A program made the translations under genes and the position numbers. Positions 1-9,160 of a stretch of DNA of 64,000 nt are shown here, in pieces; position 1 is the stretch's first letter; each line of letters opens with the position of its first letter. Source of the DNA: Lithobates sylvaticus (taxonomy: Eukaryota; Chordata; Amphibia; Anura; Ranidae); contig CM053028.1 of the NCBI GenBank assembly GCA_028564925.1, positions 626,767,380-626,831,379 on the forward strand, in the 5' to 3' direction. The notes under the pieces were generated by a model. That model did no database searches and was not told the DNA's origin. It was given only the letters and a program-made list of their open reading frames with translations.

Positions 1-145
1 GCTCTCCGCCCCCTTTTTTTCTGACAGCTTAGACAAGCTCTAAAAACTCTGGACTTTGGGCTATAGAAGAGAAGGTTGTATCACCTGAGGCCAGTAACTA
101 CTTATACTGGGTATATGGAAGGGTTTACAACCACTTTAACTACTC
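1..145. repeat. Partial TIR element, TTAAAGTGGTTGT family, cut by window edge
   Basis: The right end reads GGTTTACAACCACTTTAA and matches the ends of the copies at 8029-8803 and 58662-58906. The interior (tctgacag..gacaagct, ggatgtagag-like) also matches 8310-8460. Its left end lies outside the window. This is a non-autonomous element with no coding content seen. Confidence 0.55.
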
Positions 146-232
146 TTCTATTCGAGGGAAAGGAATGGATGTATACAACTGATTATTGGAAGGTTTATTG
201 GCACCTTCCAAAAACTGTCCCTTGCATGTGTG

Positions 233-360
233 CTGGTATGCATGTGAGTTAGGGACCTTAGATTGTAAGCTCCTTGGGGACAGAGACTGACGTCAATGTA
301 TAATATGTATAGGGCTGTGTAAATTGTCAGCACTATATAAATACCTGTAATAAAATAATT
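233..360 (+). repeat. 3' part of a tRNA-derived SINE
   Basis: The stretch from GAGTTAGGGACC through GCTCCTTGGGGACAG to the AATAAAAT-like tail matches the 3' half of the more complete SINE at 12519-12880. The promoter half (A and B boxes) is missing, so this is a 5'-truncated copy. Confidence 0.6.
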
Positions 361-494
361 TTTTTCATCAGTCAGAACCATTAAACACCCTGTTTTTTTA
401 ATTAGATTCAATGTATTATTATTATTATTATTATTCATTACCTTTTTTGACTTGCTCTGGTTTATTCTTCTATCGTTCCTCCAGTGATTACAGC

Positions 495-617
495 ATGGAT
501 TGTCTCCAGTATACAGACCAATTCTCTGACCTGGAGGAAAAAGACAAGGGATTGAATCCATTCCCTGAAAGGATCCTAAAAATCACTATGGAAATCGCCT
601 TCCACCTGACTGGCCAG
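495..617 (+). CDS. FAX/KRAB-like C2H2 zinc-finger gene, coding exon 1
   Basis: This exon encodes residues 1-41 of a predicted 469-residue frog zinc-finger protein. A pyrimidine-rich acceptor ends at CCAG (481-484). The ATG at 495 is the first in the exon, so an untranslated exon probably lies upstream. The exon closes in phase 0 at CAG|GTAAAA (617/618). The peptide ends ERILKITMEIAFHLTGQ, the module (I-L-x-L-T-x-E-I-x-x-L-T-G-E) that precedes the KRAB-like box in Xenopus finger proteins. Joined to the exon at 3319 it reads HLTGQ-EYIMVKKPGD, matching the usual LLTGE-DYTVVKK type of junction in that family. The downstream exons all join in frame. What is inferred is the splicing, since no transcript is available. 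Confidence 0.82.
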
Positions 618-1169
618 GTAAAAAAATTCCGGGAGCTTCATTAATGGAACCAAATATGTTATTAGGTGGGACCTTCCTATAATCTTTCCTAGGGCACCAT
701 CTCTTTATCTAGAAATCCTACAGAATCCTTCCTCCAACCCTACAAGTACTTGAGATGGAAAAAGGTCATTGTGGGACTTAAAATGTGTCACAATCAGTAA
801 ATCAATAAAATATCCAAGAGGTTTATTATACAAACAAACCATTGTTCTAATACAAAAATGGTTACCATGTATGGTTATGTCCACTGTAAGACCAGGCCTT
901 TTTCTGACATTTGTTTACAATTAAAAATCAGTATTTCTCTAGTCATCTTCCAGGACGGCACACCTGAAATTGTAGGCCTGCAGTCCTGGAAGATTTCCTA
1001 GAAAACCCGTTACCGGTAAGTGTAACTGGTAATTTTTTTGCGTGAAAATTACTTGGAACCCCCAAACATTAAATATTTTTTTTTTAGCAGAGACCCTAGA
1101 AAATAAAATGGCAGTTGTTGCAATATTTCATGTTGTGCTTTATTCGCGCAGCGATCTTTCAAACGCAAT

Positions 1170-1423
1170 GGTCCATAAAGACATGGATGAGTGAGTTTGG
1201 GGTGGAGGCACTTGACCTCACAAATGCGCTTCTGGAAGAATGATCAAACATTCTCATAGACGCACTCCTAAACCTTGTGGACAGCCTTCCCAGAAGAGTT
1301 GAAACTGTTATAGCTGCAAAGGGTGGGCCAACTCAATATTGAACCCTACGGACTAAGACTGGGAGCCATTACAGTTCATGTGCGTGTAAAGGCAGGTGTC
1401 CCCATACTTTTGGCAAAATAGTG
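1170..1423 (+). mobile_element. Tc1/mariner-derived 3' fragment
   Basis: This matches the 3' end of the element at 44608-45260: the GTCCATAAAGACATGG start, the GCGCTTCTGGAAGAATG stretch, and an end GGCAAAATAGTG followed by TA. It corresponds to the last part of a Tc1-type transposase (CTTGTGGACAGCCTTCCCAG region) plus the right TIR, without a usable frame. It lies in intron 1 of the zinc-finger gene. Confidence 0.7.
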
Positions 1424-1970
1424 TACTTTCATATCTGTTTACTAATGCCAGCAGCATATGGATAAAAAATTGTCAATGTTGATTTAGAGAGTGAAGTTCC
1501 GCTTTAAGCTGTAGAGGCAGGGGGGGGGGGGGGGGCATGAGGTGTACAAATGCAGCAGGAATTATACCTTCATTCAAGTGAATGGGGCCATTCCACAAGC
1601 ACCCTGCAACCACATGCAGGGTCCAAGAGGTTAAAGCAGGCGGTGAGAAAGCAACACATTGCCGCCTCCACCTTCTTCTTTTTTATTTTATTTTTTTATT
1701 TTTATTTTTTGGAGAAGCCGAAGTCCCAGCCGCATATGTAAATGAGTCCTTAGATGTTTTTTTTTTTTTTTTTTTTTTAGGTGATGCCTTATTTCTTTCT
1801 TCAATAAGCTTTGTATGGAAGGAATTAGGCAGTAAAAAAGTTATGTTTCTGTGTCCTTTAGTAGCTGATATAGAAAGCCCATTAAGATTCCCCCTAATAT
1901 GCATGCCGAAGAGACCTTCTGTGATAGTGCTTGGCATTATACAGGAGCCTGCTCATTCTGTTAACCGTTT

Positions 1971-3172
1971 CCACCTTGACCACCTCTCCCATCCAACGGT
2001 CTTGTATTGACCACCTTGACAACCTCTCCCATCCAACGCTCTTGTATTGTCCACCTTGGCAACCTCTCCCATCCAACGCTCTTGTATTGACCACCTTGGC
2101 AACCTCTCCCATCCAACGCTCTTGTATTGACCACCTTGGCAACCTCTCCCATCCAACGCTCTTGTATTGACCACCTTGGCAACCTCTCCCATCCAACGCT
2201 CTTGTATTGACCACCTTGGCAACCTCTCCCATCCAACGCTCTTGTATTGACCACCTTGGCAACCTCTCCCATCCAACGCTCTTGTATTGACCACCTTGGC
2301 AACCTCTCCCATCCAACGCTCTTGTATTGACCACCTTGGCAACCTCTCCCATCCAACGCTCTTGTATTGACCACCTTGGCAACCTCTCCCATCCAACGCT
2401 CTTGTATTGTCCACCTTGGCCACCTCTCCCATCCAACGCTCTTGTATTGTCCACCTTGGCCACCTCTCCCATCCAACGCTCTTGTATTGTCCACCTTGGC
2501 CACCTCTCCCATCCAACGCTCTTGTATTGTCCACCTTGACCACCTCTCCCATCCAACGCTCTTGTATTGTCCACCTTGACCACCTCTCCCATCCAACGCT
2601 CTTGTATTGTCCACCTTGACCACCTCTCCCATCCAACGCTCTTGTATTGTCCACCTTGACCACCTCTCCCATCCAACGCTCTTGTATTGTCCACCTTGAC
2701 CACCTCTCCCATCCAACGCTCTTGTATTGTCCACCTTGACCACCTCTCCCATCCAACGCTCTTGTATTGTCCACCTTGACCACCTCTCCCATCCAACGCT
2801 CTTGTATTGTCCACCTTGACCACCTCTCCCATCCAACGCTCTTGTATTGTCCACCTTGACCACCTCTCCCATCCAACGCTCTTGTATTGTCCACCTTGAC
2901 CACCTCTCCCATCCAACGCTCTTGTATTGTCCACCTTGACCACCTCTCCCATCCAACGCTCTTGTATTGTCCACCTTGACCACCTCTCCCATCCAACGCT
3001 CTTGTATTGTCCACCTTGACCACCTCTCCCATCCAACGCTCTTGTATTGTCCACCTTGACCACCTCTCCCATCCAACGCTCTTGTATTGTCCACCTTGAC
3101 CACCTCTCCCATCCAACGCTCTTGTATTGTCCACCTTGACCACCTCTCCCATCCAACGCTCTTGTATTGTCC
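1971..3172. repeat. 40-bp satellite array, about 30 copies
   Basis: The unit begins CCACCTTGACCACCTCTCCC and ends CGCTCTTGTATTGT, repeating every 40 bp. There are two main variants: copies on the left carry CCTTGGCAAC with TATTGACC, and copies on the right carry CCTTGACCAC with TATTGTCC. The array is homogeneous inside each block, as expected from recent unequal exchange or slippage. It lies in intron 1 of the zinc-finger gene, 147 bp before exon 2. Because 40 is not a multiple of 3 and the unit lacks stops on the - strand, all three - frames stay open over about 1.2 kb. Those frames are an artefact of repetition, not genes. Confidence 0.97.
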
Positions 3173-3318
3173 ATATTTAAAGAACGTTTTAAACTGAAAA
3201 CTGGTGACAGAGTCCCATTAAAGAGACTGTCCCTTTGCCTAGTCGGGTGAAATGATACATTGCTCTTTCACATTGAAGGCCTTTGACTACATATATGCAC
3301 ATGTGTGTCAATCCACAG

Positions 3319-3462
3319 GAATACATCATGGTGAAGAAGCCGGGTGACCTCAGCGTCCCTGAAGGGTTCAGCCTGGATCATCTGCCTCCAACAAGTGAGA
3401 CCATCAACAACGCCAAGATTCTAGAACTCACTAACCACATGATTCAGCTGTTGACTGGAGAG
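3319..3462 (+). CDS. FAX/KRAB-like C2H2 zinc-finger gene, coding exon 2
   Basis: This 144-bp, phase 0-0 exon encodes residues 42-89. The acceptor is ATCCACAG|GAATAC and the donor is GAGAG|GTGAGC. The peptide starts EYIMVKKPGDLSVPEG and ends AKILELTNHMIQLLTGE, a second copy of the I-L-x-L-T...L-T-G-E module seen at the end of exon 1. Frog zinc-finger proteins commonly carry KILELTNKIIELLTGE directly before the KRAB-like box, and here the next exon begins with that box (VPLKHENVAVFF). The two modules are paralogous by sequence, suggesting ancient exon duplication in the family. Their function is not known from sequence; protein interaction is the usual assumption. Confidence 0.85.
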
Positions 3463-4025
3463 GTGAGCACCACCGACGGTTCCAGGCATCGTGCTGGCTA
3501 AGTAGTTGGCATGCTCAATTTGTATTTTTTTTCCACACTCCGAAAAACGTTTAATTTCTGTTTTTAAATAAGGACTCGAAAGATCAAATCCAAAATAAAT
3601 TAAATATAAAGTAAAAATATAATACATTTAATAAGAAAGAAATGTGTTGTTTGGAATAATTTTCTTTGTTATAAATTGCACTTTTCTCAGCAAAAAGTCC
3701 CTGATCACCGCAGGGCACCACCATCTTATATAATACATCATTGGCACCCTGTAGACAGTGCGGTCACTACACTGTTCTTATGCTGTCGTCCCTCAAATGT
3801 ATTCTACCATATTGAGCAGTAAGCTCTGCGGACTATCTAGTTGCTCCTGTTATGTTTTTCTCCTTGCACTGACAGACATTGAGACTGCTTTACTTTACAG
3901 GGAGCTGCTGTTGAGGCTGAGATCCTGCACCCGGCACTGACAGTGGCTTAAAAAGCAGCCTTGAGATATGGATGGTATCATTTGAGAAACTTTAATCTGA
4001 TGACTGGGTCTCTTTAACACTAAGG

Positions 4026-4190
4026 GGTTGATCTACTAAAAATGTAGAGTGCAATATCTGGTGTTTGTGCTTTTTTAAAAAAAAAAAAAATTATTTTACG
4101 TTTTTTTTTTTTTTTCCTTAGCTGATTGGCTACCATGCATAGCTGCACAAGGTTTTGCACTCTCCAGTTTTAGTAAATGTATCCTAAATT
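4026..4190. repeat. Small TIR element (CTACTAAAA..TTTTAGTAAA ends)
   Basis: The left end (GATCTACTAAAAATGTAGAGTGCAA) is the reverse complement, with changes, of the right end (TTGCACTCTCCAGTTTTAGTAAA). It lies in intron 2 of the zinc-finger gene and is interrupted by A and T runs. It has no coding content. Confidence 0.55.
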
Positions 4191-4968
4191 CACATTCATA
4201 GCTTTTAAAAGTACAGTTATTTCTAAACTACTGCCATAGGGGTTATCTAGAAGGATATACATGCCTCCTGCATGTATACTTATCTGTCAAATGTCTCCCC
4301 TCTGTCTGCTATGAGACCCGAAAAACTGCAGATTTTGTGAGTGGGTCTGTTTTCCAGGGCTCAGTGGGTGGAGTCGTGATGTCAGTAGACTCCCTGCCCA
4401 CCTCTACACTCCCCTTATCAACATGCATTTTCTCCTGTGTATTTCTTACACTGAACTTCTGCTATGATCTCTAACATCCAGTCAAAACCCAGAAAAGTCC
4501 CCACATGACTTCAGCATGCCAAATCATGCTGAGGTGTGGAACAGCCAATCCTTGCAGAGCTGCTGAAGGAAGGAGTGGGGATTAAAAAAATAATGCGTTT
4601 CTTAGGCTAGAGCACGAGATATGTAAATCACCTGTCGATCACTGCAAGGGGGAAGAACTGACAAAGTTATCAGTTTGTCCGTTTTTTTTTTTTTTATTTT
4701 ACTGAAAAAAGATAGGAGGATTGTTCAGAGCTGTTCTTAGCTCTTTATGGCAAGAATGGGCACAGCTGATCTGAAATCCCATACTCTATATTGTGCCAGA
4801 CAAAAAAAAATTAAAAAAATTTCAGCTATATTCACTATAAAGCTGAGCTCCAGGGGACCCTTCAGTCTTGCACAGTTGTACAGGCTCCCCTCCTAGACTG
4901 AAATAACTTGTTCTGATTCCACTGCACATTGTGAGCTGTTCCCTGTGTGCTTAAGAAGCTGAAGAAAG

Positions 4969-5263
4969 TTAGGCCATAGATGGTGTGAATTGGTTGCAGG
5001 AAAGAAATTTACATGATTCCCCCCCATCAACGCAGAAGCTCTGACAGGGGAATCCCGCCCCCCAAAACATTGTATTCTCTTCTGTCCCCTCCCCCCTTGC
5101 TGGGAGAAGACAGTGATAATTGCTAGCAGCCGCTAGTGATAACTGCAAGCAAAATCCGGCAGGCTGGTTGTACCCAAATCTATCAACTTGGTGCATTCAG
5201 CCTGCCCATACATAGTTCAAATCTCAGCGAGTTACGATTCAAACCATCTATGGCCAGCCTTAG
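4969..5263. repeat. TIR element (TTAGGCCATAGATGG ends)
   Basis: TTAGGCCATAGATGGTGTGAA at the left is mirrored by AAACCATCTATGGCCAGCCTTA at the right, about 295 bp apart. Single ends of the same family are visible near 15220 and 46614. The superfamily is not clear from the ends alone. Confidence 0.6.
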
Positions 5264-5544
5264 AGTCTGGCTGGAGGACATCGGCATCATCTAACCTTTT
5301 CTGCCCCAGTCCGACTGTCCCTGGCCCACCTACTTTTATTTGTTGGATTTAATTTCTTTTAATTATGGAGCATTGGCATCAATTGCGGGCCAAACCTACG
5401 GTGGCCTATATGCAGAGGCAGCCTTCCTAAGAATGCCCACTCCTCCAGAGTGACATCCACCTATCAAGGCATTTGATATTTGCATATCGGGGCTGATGGC
5501 TCTTGAGAGGAAAGTACTAAGGTGGGGTTTATCTCATGACATCT

Positions 5545-6489
5545 TTAACTACTTGCCAACCAGCAGCCGTAGTTGTACTGCGGCAGGTTGGCACGGCTAC
5601 GCAGATCGCCATCATTGTATGTTGGCTCTTTAAATTGCTATAGCAGGCACGTGTCTGCAGTGTTTCCCTGGAGCTGATGTGCATGGCAATGGCCACTCGT
5701 GATTGCGACACAGAGAGCCTGAACTGGGAACTGTCAGTCTACACAGGCAGATCCCCGTCCTGTCAGGGTTGGAGAGGGAGATCTGCTCCTAGTGATTAGG
5801 AACATCATTCTCTTTTCTTCCAGGCAGCCCAGCCCCCATACAGTTAGAAACACCTCCCTAGGACACACTTAACCCCTTGATCGCCCCCTAGTGTTAACCC
5901 CTTAACTGACATTTATACAGCGGTCAGAGCTATAAATGGCCACTGATTATTGTGTAAATGTCAGTGGTCCCAAAAAAAGTGTCAAAAATGTCCGCTCTGT
6001 CCACCACAATGTCGCAGTCCTGCTAAAAATTGCAGATCGCTGCCATTACTAGTAAATAAAAATAAAAAATGCCATAAATCTAATCTCTATTTTGTAGACG
6101 CTATAACTTTTGCCAAATCAATCAATATATAGAGTTATTGCGATTTTTTTATTTTTTTTTTTTTTCCAAAAATATGTAGAAGAATACATATTGGCCTAAA
6201 CTGATGAATACATTTTTTTTTTTTTGGGGGGGGGGTATATTTATTATAGCAAAAAGTAAAATATTGCTTTTTTTTTTATTTTTTTCCTAGCGCAAAAAAT
6301 AAAAACCGCAGAGGTGATCAAATACCACCAAAAAAAATCTATATTTGTGGGGAAAAAAAAGGACATCAATTTTTTCTGGGTACATCGTCGCACGCCCGTG
6401 CAATTGTCAGTTAAAGCGATGCAGTGCCGTAATGCAAAAAATGGCCTGGTCAGGAAGTGGGTAAATCCTTCTGGGGCTAAAGTGGTTAA
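5545..6489. repeat. TTAACCACTT-family TIR element, copy 1
   Basis: It begins TTAACTACTTGCC and ends AAAGTGGTTAA. The interior contains a repeat common to this family (AAATACCACCAAAA near 6325; CAATTGTCAGTTAAAGCG near 6400) that recurs at 21005, 44007 and 51642. It is non-coding and lies in intron 2 of the zinc-finger gene. The ends and the TTAA at both borders suggest a piggyBac-like MITE, but this is inference. Confidence 0.65.
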
Positions 6490-6633
6490 AATGTTGGATT
6501 TCCTGGGGACAGGGGTCAGCAGATAGAAGGGTCAATCTGGGTGTATGTAGGAATGGGTCTGACCATTGCACACTCTATCCAATTCAATCCAAAGTGCCTT
6601 TGCATACACTGATCATGTTATTTATTGCTCCAG

Positions 6634-6766
6634 GTCCCCCTCAAACATGAAAATGTTGCCGTTTTCTTCACTACGGATGAATGGGAGTATTATAACGAGC
6701 ACAAGAACCTCTACAGTGACACCCTTATAGCAACTACAGAAACTCCACGATCAGAGCGATTACAAC
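6634..6766 (+). CDS. FAX/KRAB-like C2H2 zinc-finger gene, coding exon 3 (KRAB-A-like box)
   Basis: This exon encodes residues 90-133 plus the first base of codon 134. The acceptor is TTATTGCTCCAG|GTCCCC and the donor is CAAC|GTAAGT. The peptide VPLKHENVAVFFTTDEWEYY followed by NEHKNLYSDTLI fits the frog KRAB-related box (typically [33 protein letters not shown]): the V-A-V-(F/Y)-F, EEWEY-like DEWEY, and HK-LY-D positions are kept. In mammals the KRAB-A box recruits TRIM28. Whether the frog box does so is not established, and several positions differ here (TTD for SME, TLI for VMM), so repressor activity is only a possibility. The intron phase changes from 0 to 1 across this exon and fits exon 4 exactly. 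Confidence 0.87.
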
Positions 6767-7188
6767 GTAAGTCTTCAAGGGTTAAGGGATGCAATCAGAA
6801 GCTGGTAAGGTTATTCCTGCAAAACGGGAGAGAAGACACTTCACTTAACATGTAGATGTGCTTTACTACTGTCTTCAGTAAATTATAATGTACAGTGCCT
6901 TGAAAAAGTATTCACATGCACATTTTCCGCATTTTGTCATGTTAGAACACAAATACATTTATGTTTTTTTGTTGTAACACATAAAATCCCAATAAAAGTG
7001 GCACATAATTGTGAAGTGAAAGGAAAATGATAAATGGTTTTCAATTTTCTTTTTTTTTTTTTTGTACAAATCCTGTGAAAAATGTGGGGTACATTTGTAC
7101 TCAGCCTGCCTGAGTTAATACTTTTGTAGAACCCCCTTTCTCTGCAAGTCCTTTTGGGGATGTCTCTACCAGCTTTGGACATCTAGAT

Positions 7189-7373
7189 CAGTGTTTCTCA
7201 CCTCCAGTCCTCAAGGCGCCCCAACAGGTCATGTTTTCAGGATTTCCCTCAGATGAAACAGCTGTGGTAATTACTAAGACAGCGAAACTGATCAAATCAC
7301 CTGTGCAAAATAATGGAAATCCAGAAAACATGACCTGTTGGGGCACCTTGAGGACTGGATTTGAGAAACTCTG
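7189..7373. mobile_element. hAT-type MITE (185 bp)
   Basis: The ends CAGTGTTTCTCACCTCCAG and CTGGATTTGAGAAACTCTG are inverted repeats. They are flanked by ATCTAGAT (7181-7188) and ATCTAGAG (7374-7381), an 8-bp target duplication with one difference. Much of the element is a hairpin (CCCCAACAGGTCATGTTTTC against GAAAACATGACCTGTTGGGG). Confidence 0.85.
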
Positions 7374-7381
7374 ATCTAGAG

Positions 7382-7930
7382 CAGGGGTTTCCAAACTTTC
7401 TAAACGGGGGGCCAGTTCACTGTCCTTCAGACTTTAGGGGGGCCGGACTGTGGCCAATTGGAGTAGAAAAGATCCCGACATCAGGGAAAAAAACATTGCC
7501 CCATCTTTTGGCATCAGTGGAGGAATTGTGCCCCATCATTTGTGTCATTGGGTGGAATTGTGCCCCATCGCTAGTGTCTTTGGGAAGAATTGTGCCCCAT
7601 CGCTAGTGTCTTTGGGAAGAATTGTGCCCCATCGCTAGTGTCTTTGGGAAGAATTGTGCCCCATCGCTAGTGTCTTTGGGAAGAATTGTGCCCCATCGCT
7701 AGTGTCTTTGGGAAGAATTGTGCCCCATCGCTAGTGTCTTTGGGAAGAATTGTGCCCCATCCTTGGTGTGATTGGGCCCAATTGTTGGGGTCAGTGGGAG
7801 GAATTGTGCCTCTTCACTGGTCTCAGTGGGGGGGGGGGGGGATTATGCCCCATTGTTGGTATCAATGAAAGGAATAGTGCCACCAAGGGCCAGATAAAAG
7901 CAAGCAAAGGGCCACAGTTTGGGACCACTG
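7382..7930. mobile_element. hAT-type MITE inserted next to the previous one
   Basis: The ends CAGGGGTTTCCAAACTTT and CACAGTTTGGGACCACTG are inverted repeats. ATCTAGAG flanks both sides (7374-7381 and 7931-7938), a perfect 8-bp duplication. It used the right target copy of the 7189-7373 element as its own target, so it is the younger of the two. The interior consists of repeated GAATTGTGCCCCATC-type units. Confidence 0.88.
7557..7748. repeat. 32-bp tandem repeat, 6 near-perfect copies
   Basis: The unit ATTGTGCCCCATCGCTAGTG plus TCTTTGGGAAGA occurs at 7557, 7589, 7621, 7653, 7685 and 7717. Diverged copies lie on both sides inside the hAT MITE. The near identity indicates recent expansion. Confidence 0.95.
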
Positions 7931-8028
7931 ATCTAGAGTGATGTTTTTTGTCCATTCTTCTTTGACAGAGCTTTAACTATTTTGCAGATTTGTTTAGGCT
8001 GGAATTCTACTTTAATTGAGTGTGTGCT

Positions 8029-8803
8029 GAAAGTGGTTGTAAAACCTCAGACATGAAATATGAACAAAGCATATCCCCCTATAATGTGTACTTGTCTCAA
8101 TCCAGAGCACTAAGTGTCATTTCTGTCTGCAGCTTCATTCCTCTATGTGCATGAATTGCTTCTAACAAATTTTCTTGACGCCAAGAGAAAAATGGTGACG
8201 GGGGAGGGACCTCCAGCTGATTGACAGCCTCAGCTCTTTTCCTGTATGAAGGGGGTGTTCCTTTCCTCCAATCGGCTCTCCTTGCTGAGCTCTGCAGTGT
8301 GTCATTTCAGCTCTCCGCCCCCCCCTTTCCCCCCCCCCCCCCCCAAACCTTCAGACAAGCTTTATAGATTCTGGACTTAGGATGTAGAGAAGACTGCAGA
8401 TAAACAGGTAAAACTTATGTAGGAAGATTTGTATCACCTGAGGCCAGTCGGGGTATATTTCAAAATGAATTCTAGAAAGTATTATTTTACTGAAAGGGTA
8501 GTGGATGCTTGGAATAAACATCCAGCAGAGGTAGTGAGACAGTAAATTGCTTCAAACATGCTTGGGACACCATGTTGGCCGAATGTCCAGCTAGGTGTTG
8601 TGCCAAGCTGTATATGTGTTGTATGTCAAAAATTTCAATAAAAAGAATAAAAAAATAAATAAACATGCTTGGGACAAACATACATCTATACTCAGTCCTT
8701 TTTTCTGCCGTCGCTTTTCTATTTTTCGTTAACTTTTGTCTAAGAAACATAAAAACTAGCAGACTTGATGGACTAGTAATGTGAGGCTTTACAACCATTT
8801 TAA
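8029..8803. repeat. TTAAAGTGGTTGT-family TIR element with an L1 tail inserted
   Basis: The left end AAAGTGGTTGTAAAACCTC mirrors the right end GCTTTACAACCATTTTAA. The subterminal text (GACATGAAATATGAACAAAG) is found inverted at 58868-58890. It is in intron 3 of the zinc-finger gene. Confidence 0.65.
8570..8660 (+). mobile_element. Severely 5'-truncated L1 copy (91 bp)
   Basis: A 16-bp target duplication, AAACATGCTTGGGACA, flanks it (8554-8569 and 8661-8676). The insert ends with an A-rich tail after GTTGTATGTCAAAAATTTC and AATAAAAAG, which resembles the 3' UTR of the L1 copy ending at 26616 (TTGTATGTCAATTTTGATT). It is the product of target-primed reverse transcription with extreme truncation. 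Confidence 0.85.
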
Positions 8804-8836
8804 TGCTGTTTACGATGGCTAATTTTCCATTACTGT

Positions 8837-9085
8837 GCCCTTTGACTTGCCTGTATATTCCGTATCTTGGAGTACTCTAATACAGGGCTCAGGCCACCCT
8901 CCCCTCGGTGACTCTGCATTCCTTGCTAAACATTGAGGACTTTTGGAGGGGTAGGCTCTTAGAATAATGCTTTGCCAGTGTCTGGTCACCTGAAGGTAAC
9001 AATCTATAACCCAAGGTCTATGGATATGCAGCCTGTGTCCTGCATTGTACTCCAAGATACGGAATTAATAGGCAAGTCGAAAACC
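8837..9085. repeat. TIR element just upstream of zinc-finger exon 4
   Basis: GACTTGCCTGTATATTCCG..CTTGGAGTA at the left is mirrored by TACTCCAAGATACGG..TAGGCAAGTC at the right. It is a small non-coding hairpin element in intron 3, about 75 bp before the exon 4 acceptor. Confidence 0.6.
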
Positions 9086-9160
9086 CCTCCTTGTGCTAAG
9101 TATTGTTTTTTGTTTGTTTTTTTACCGGTTATTTTTCACTTTCAACCCGTGTTTTCACAG

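Larger units (their letters stand above)
6893..8010. mobile_element. Decayed Tc1/mariner element carrying two hAT insertions
   Basis: It starts CAGTGCCTTGAAAAAGTATTC just after a TA, the classical Tc1-like TIR. It continues with typical internal sequence (TTGTCATGTTAGAACAC; GTAGAACCCCCTTT; TCTGCAAGTCCTTTTGGGG). The element resumes after the two hAT insertions at TGTCCATTCTTCTTTG. No transposase frame survives. The right end is not clear and is placed approximately. Confidence 0.6.

Noticed and set aside
1894-3174. Three overlapping - strand open frames of about 380-426 codons
   Set aside because: They read the 40-bp satellite in all three frames with the same 40-residue super-repeat. The unit merely lacks stops; there is no codon bias, splice context or homologue.
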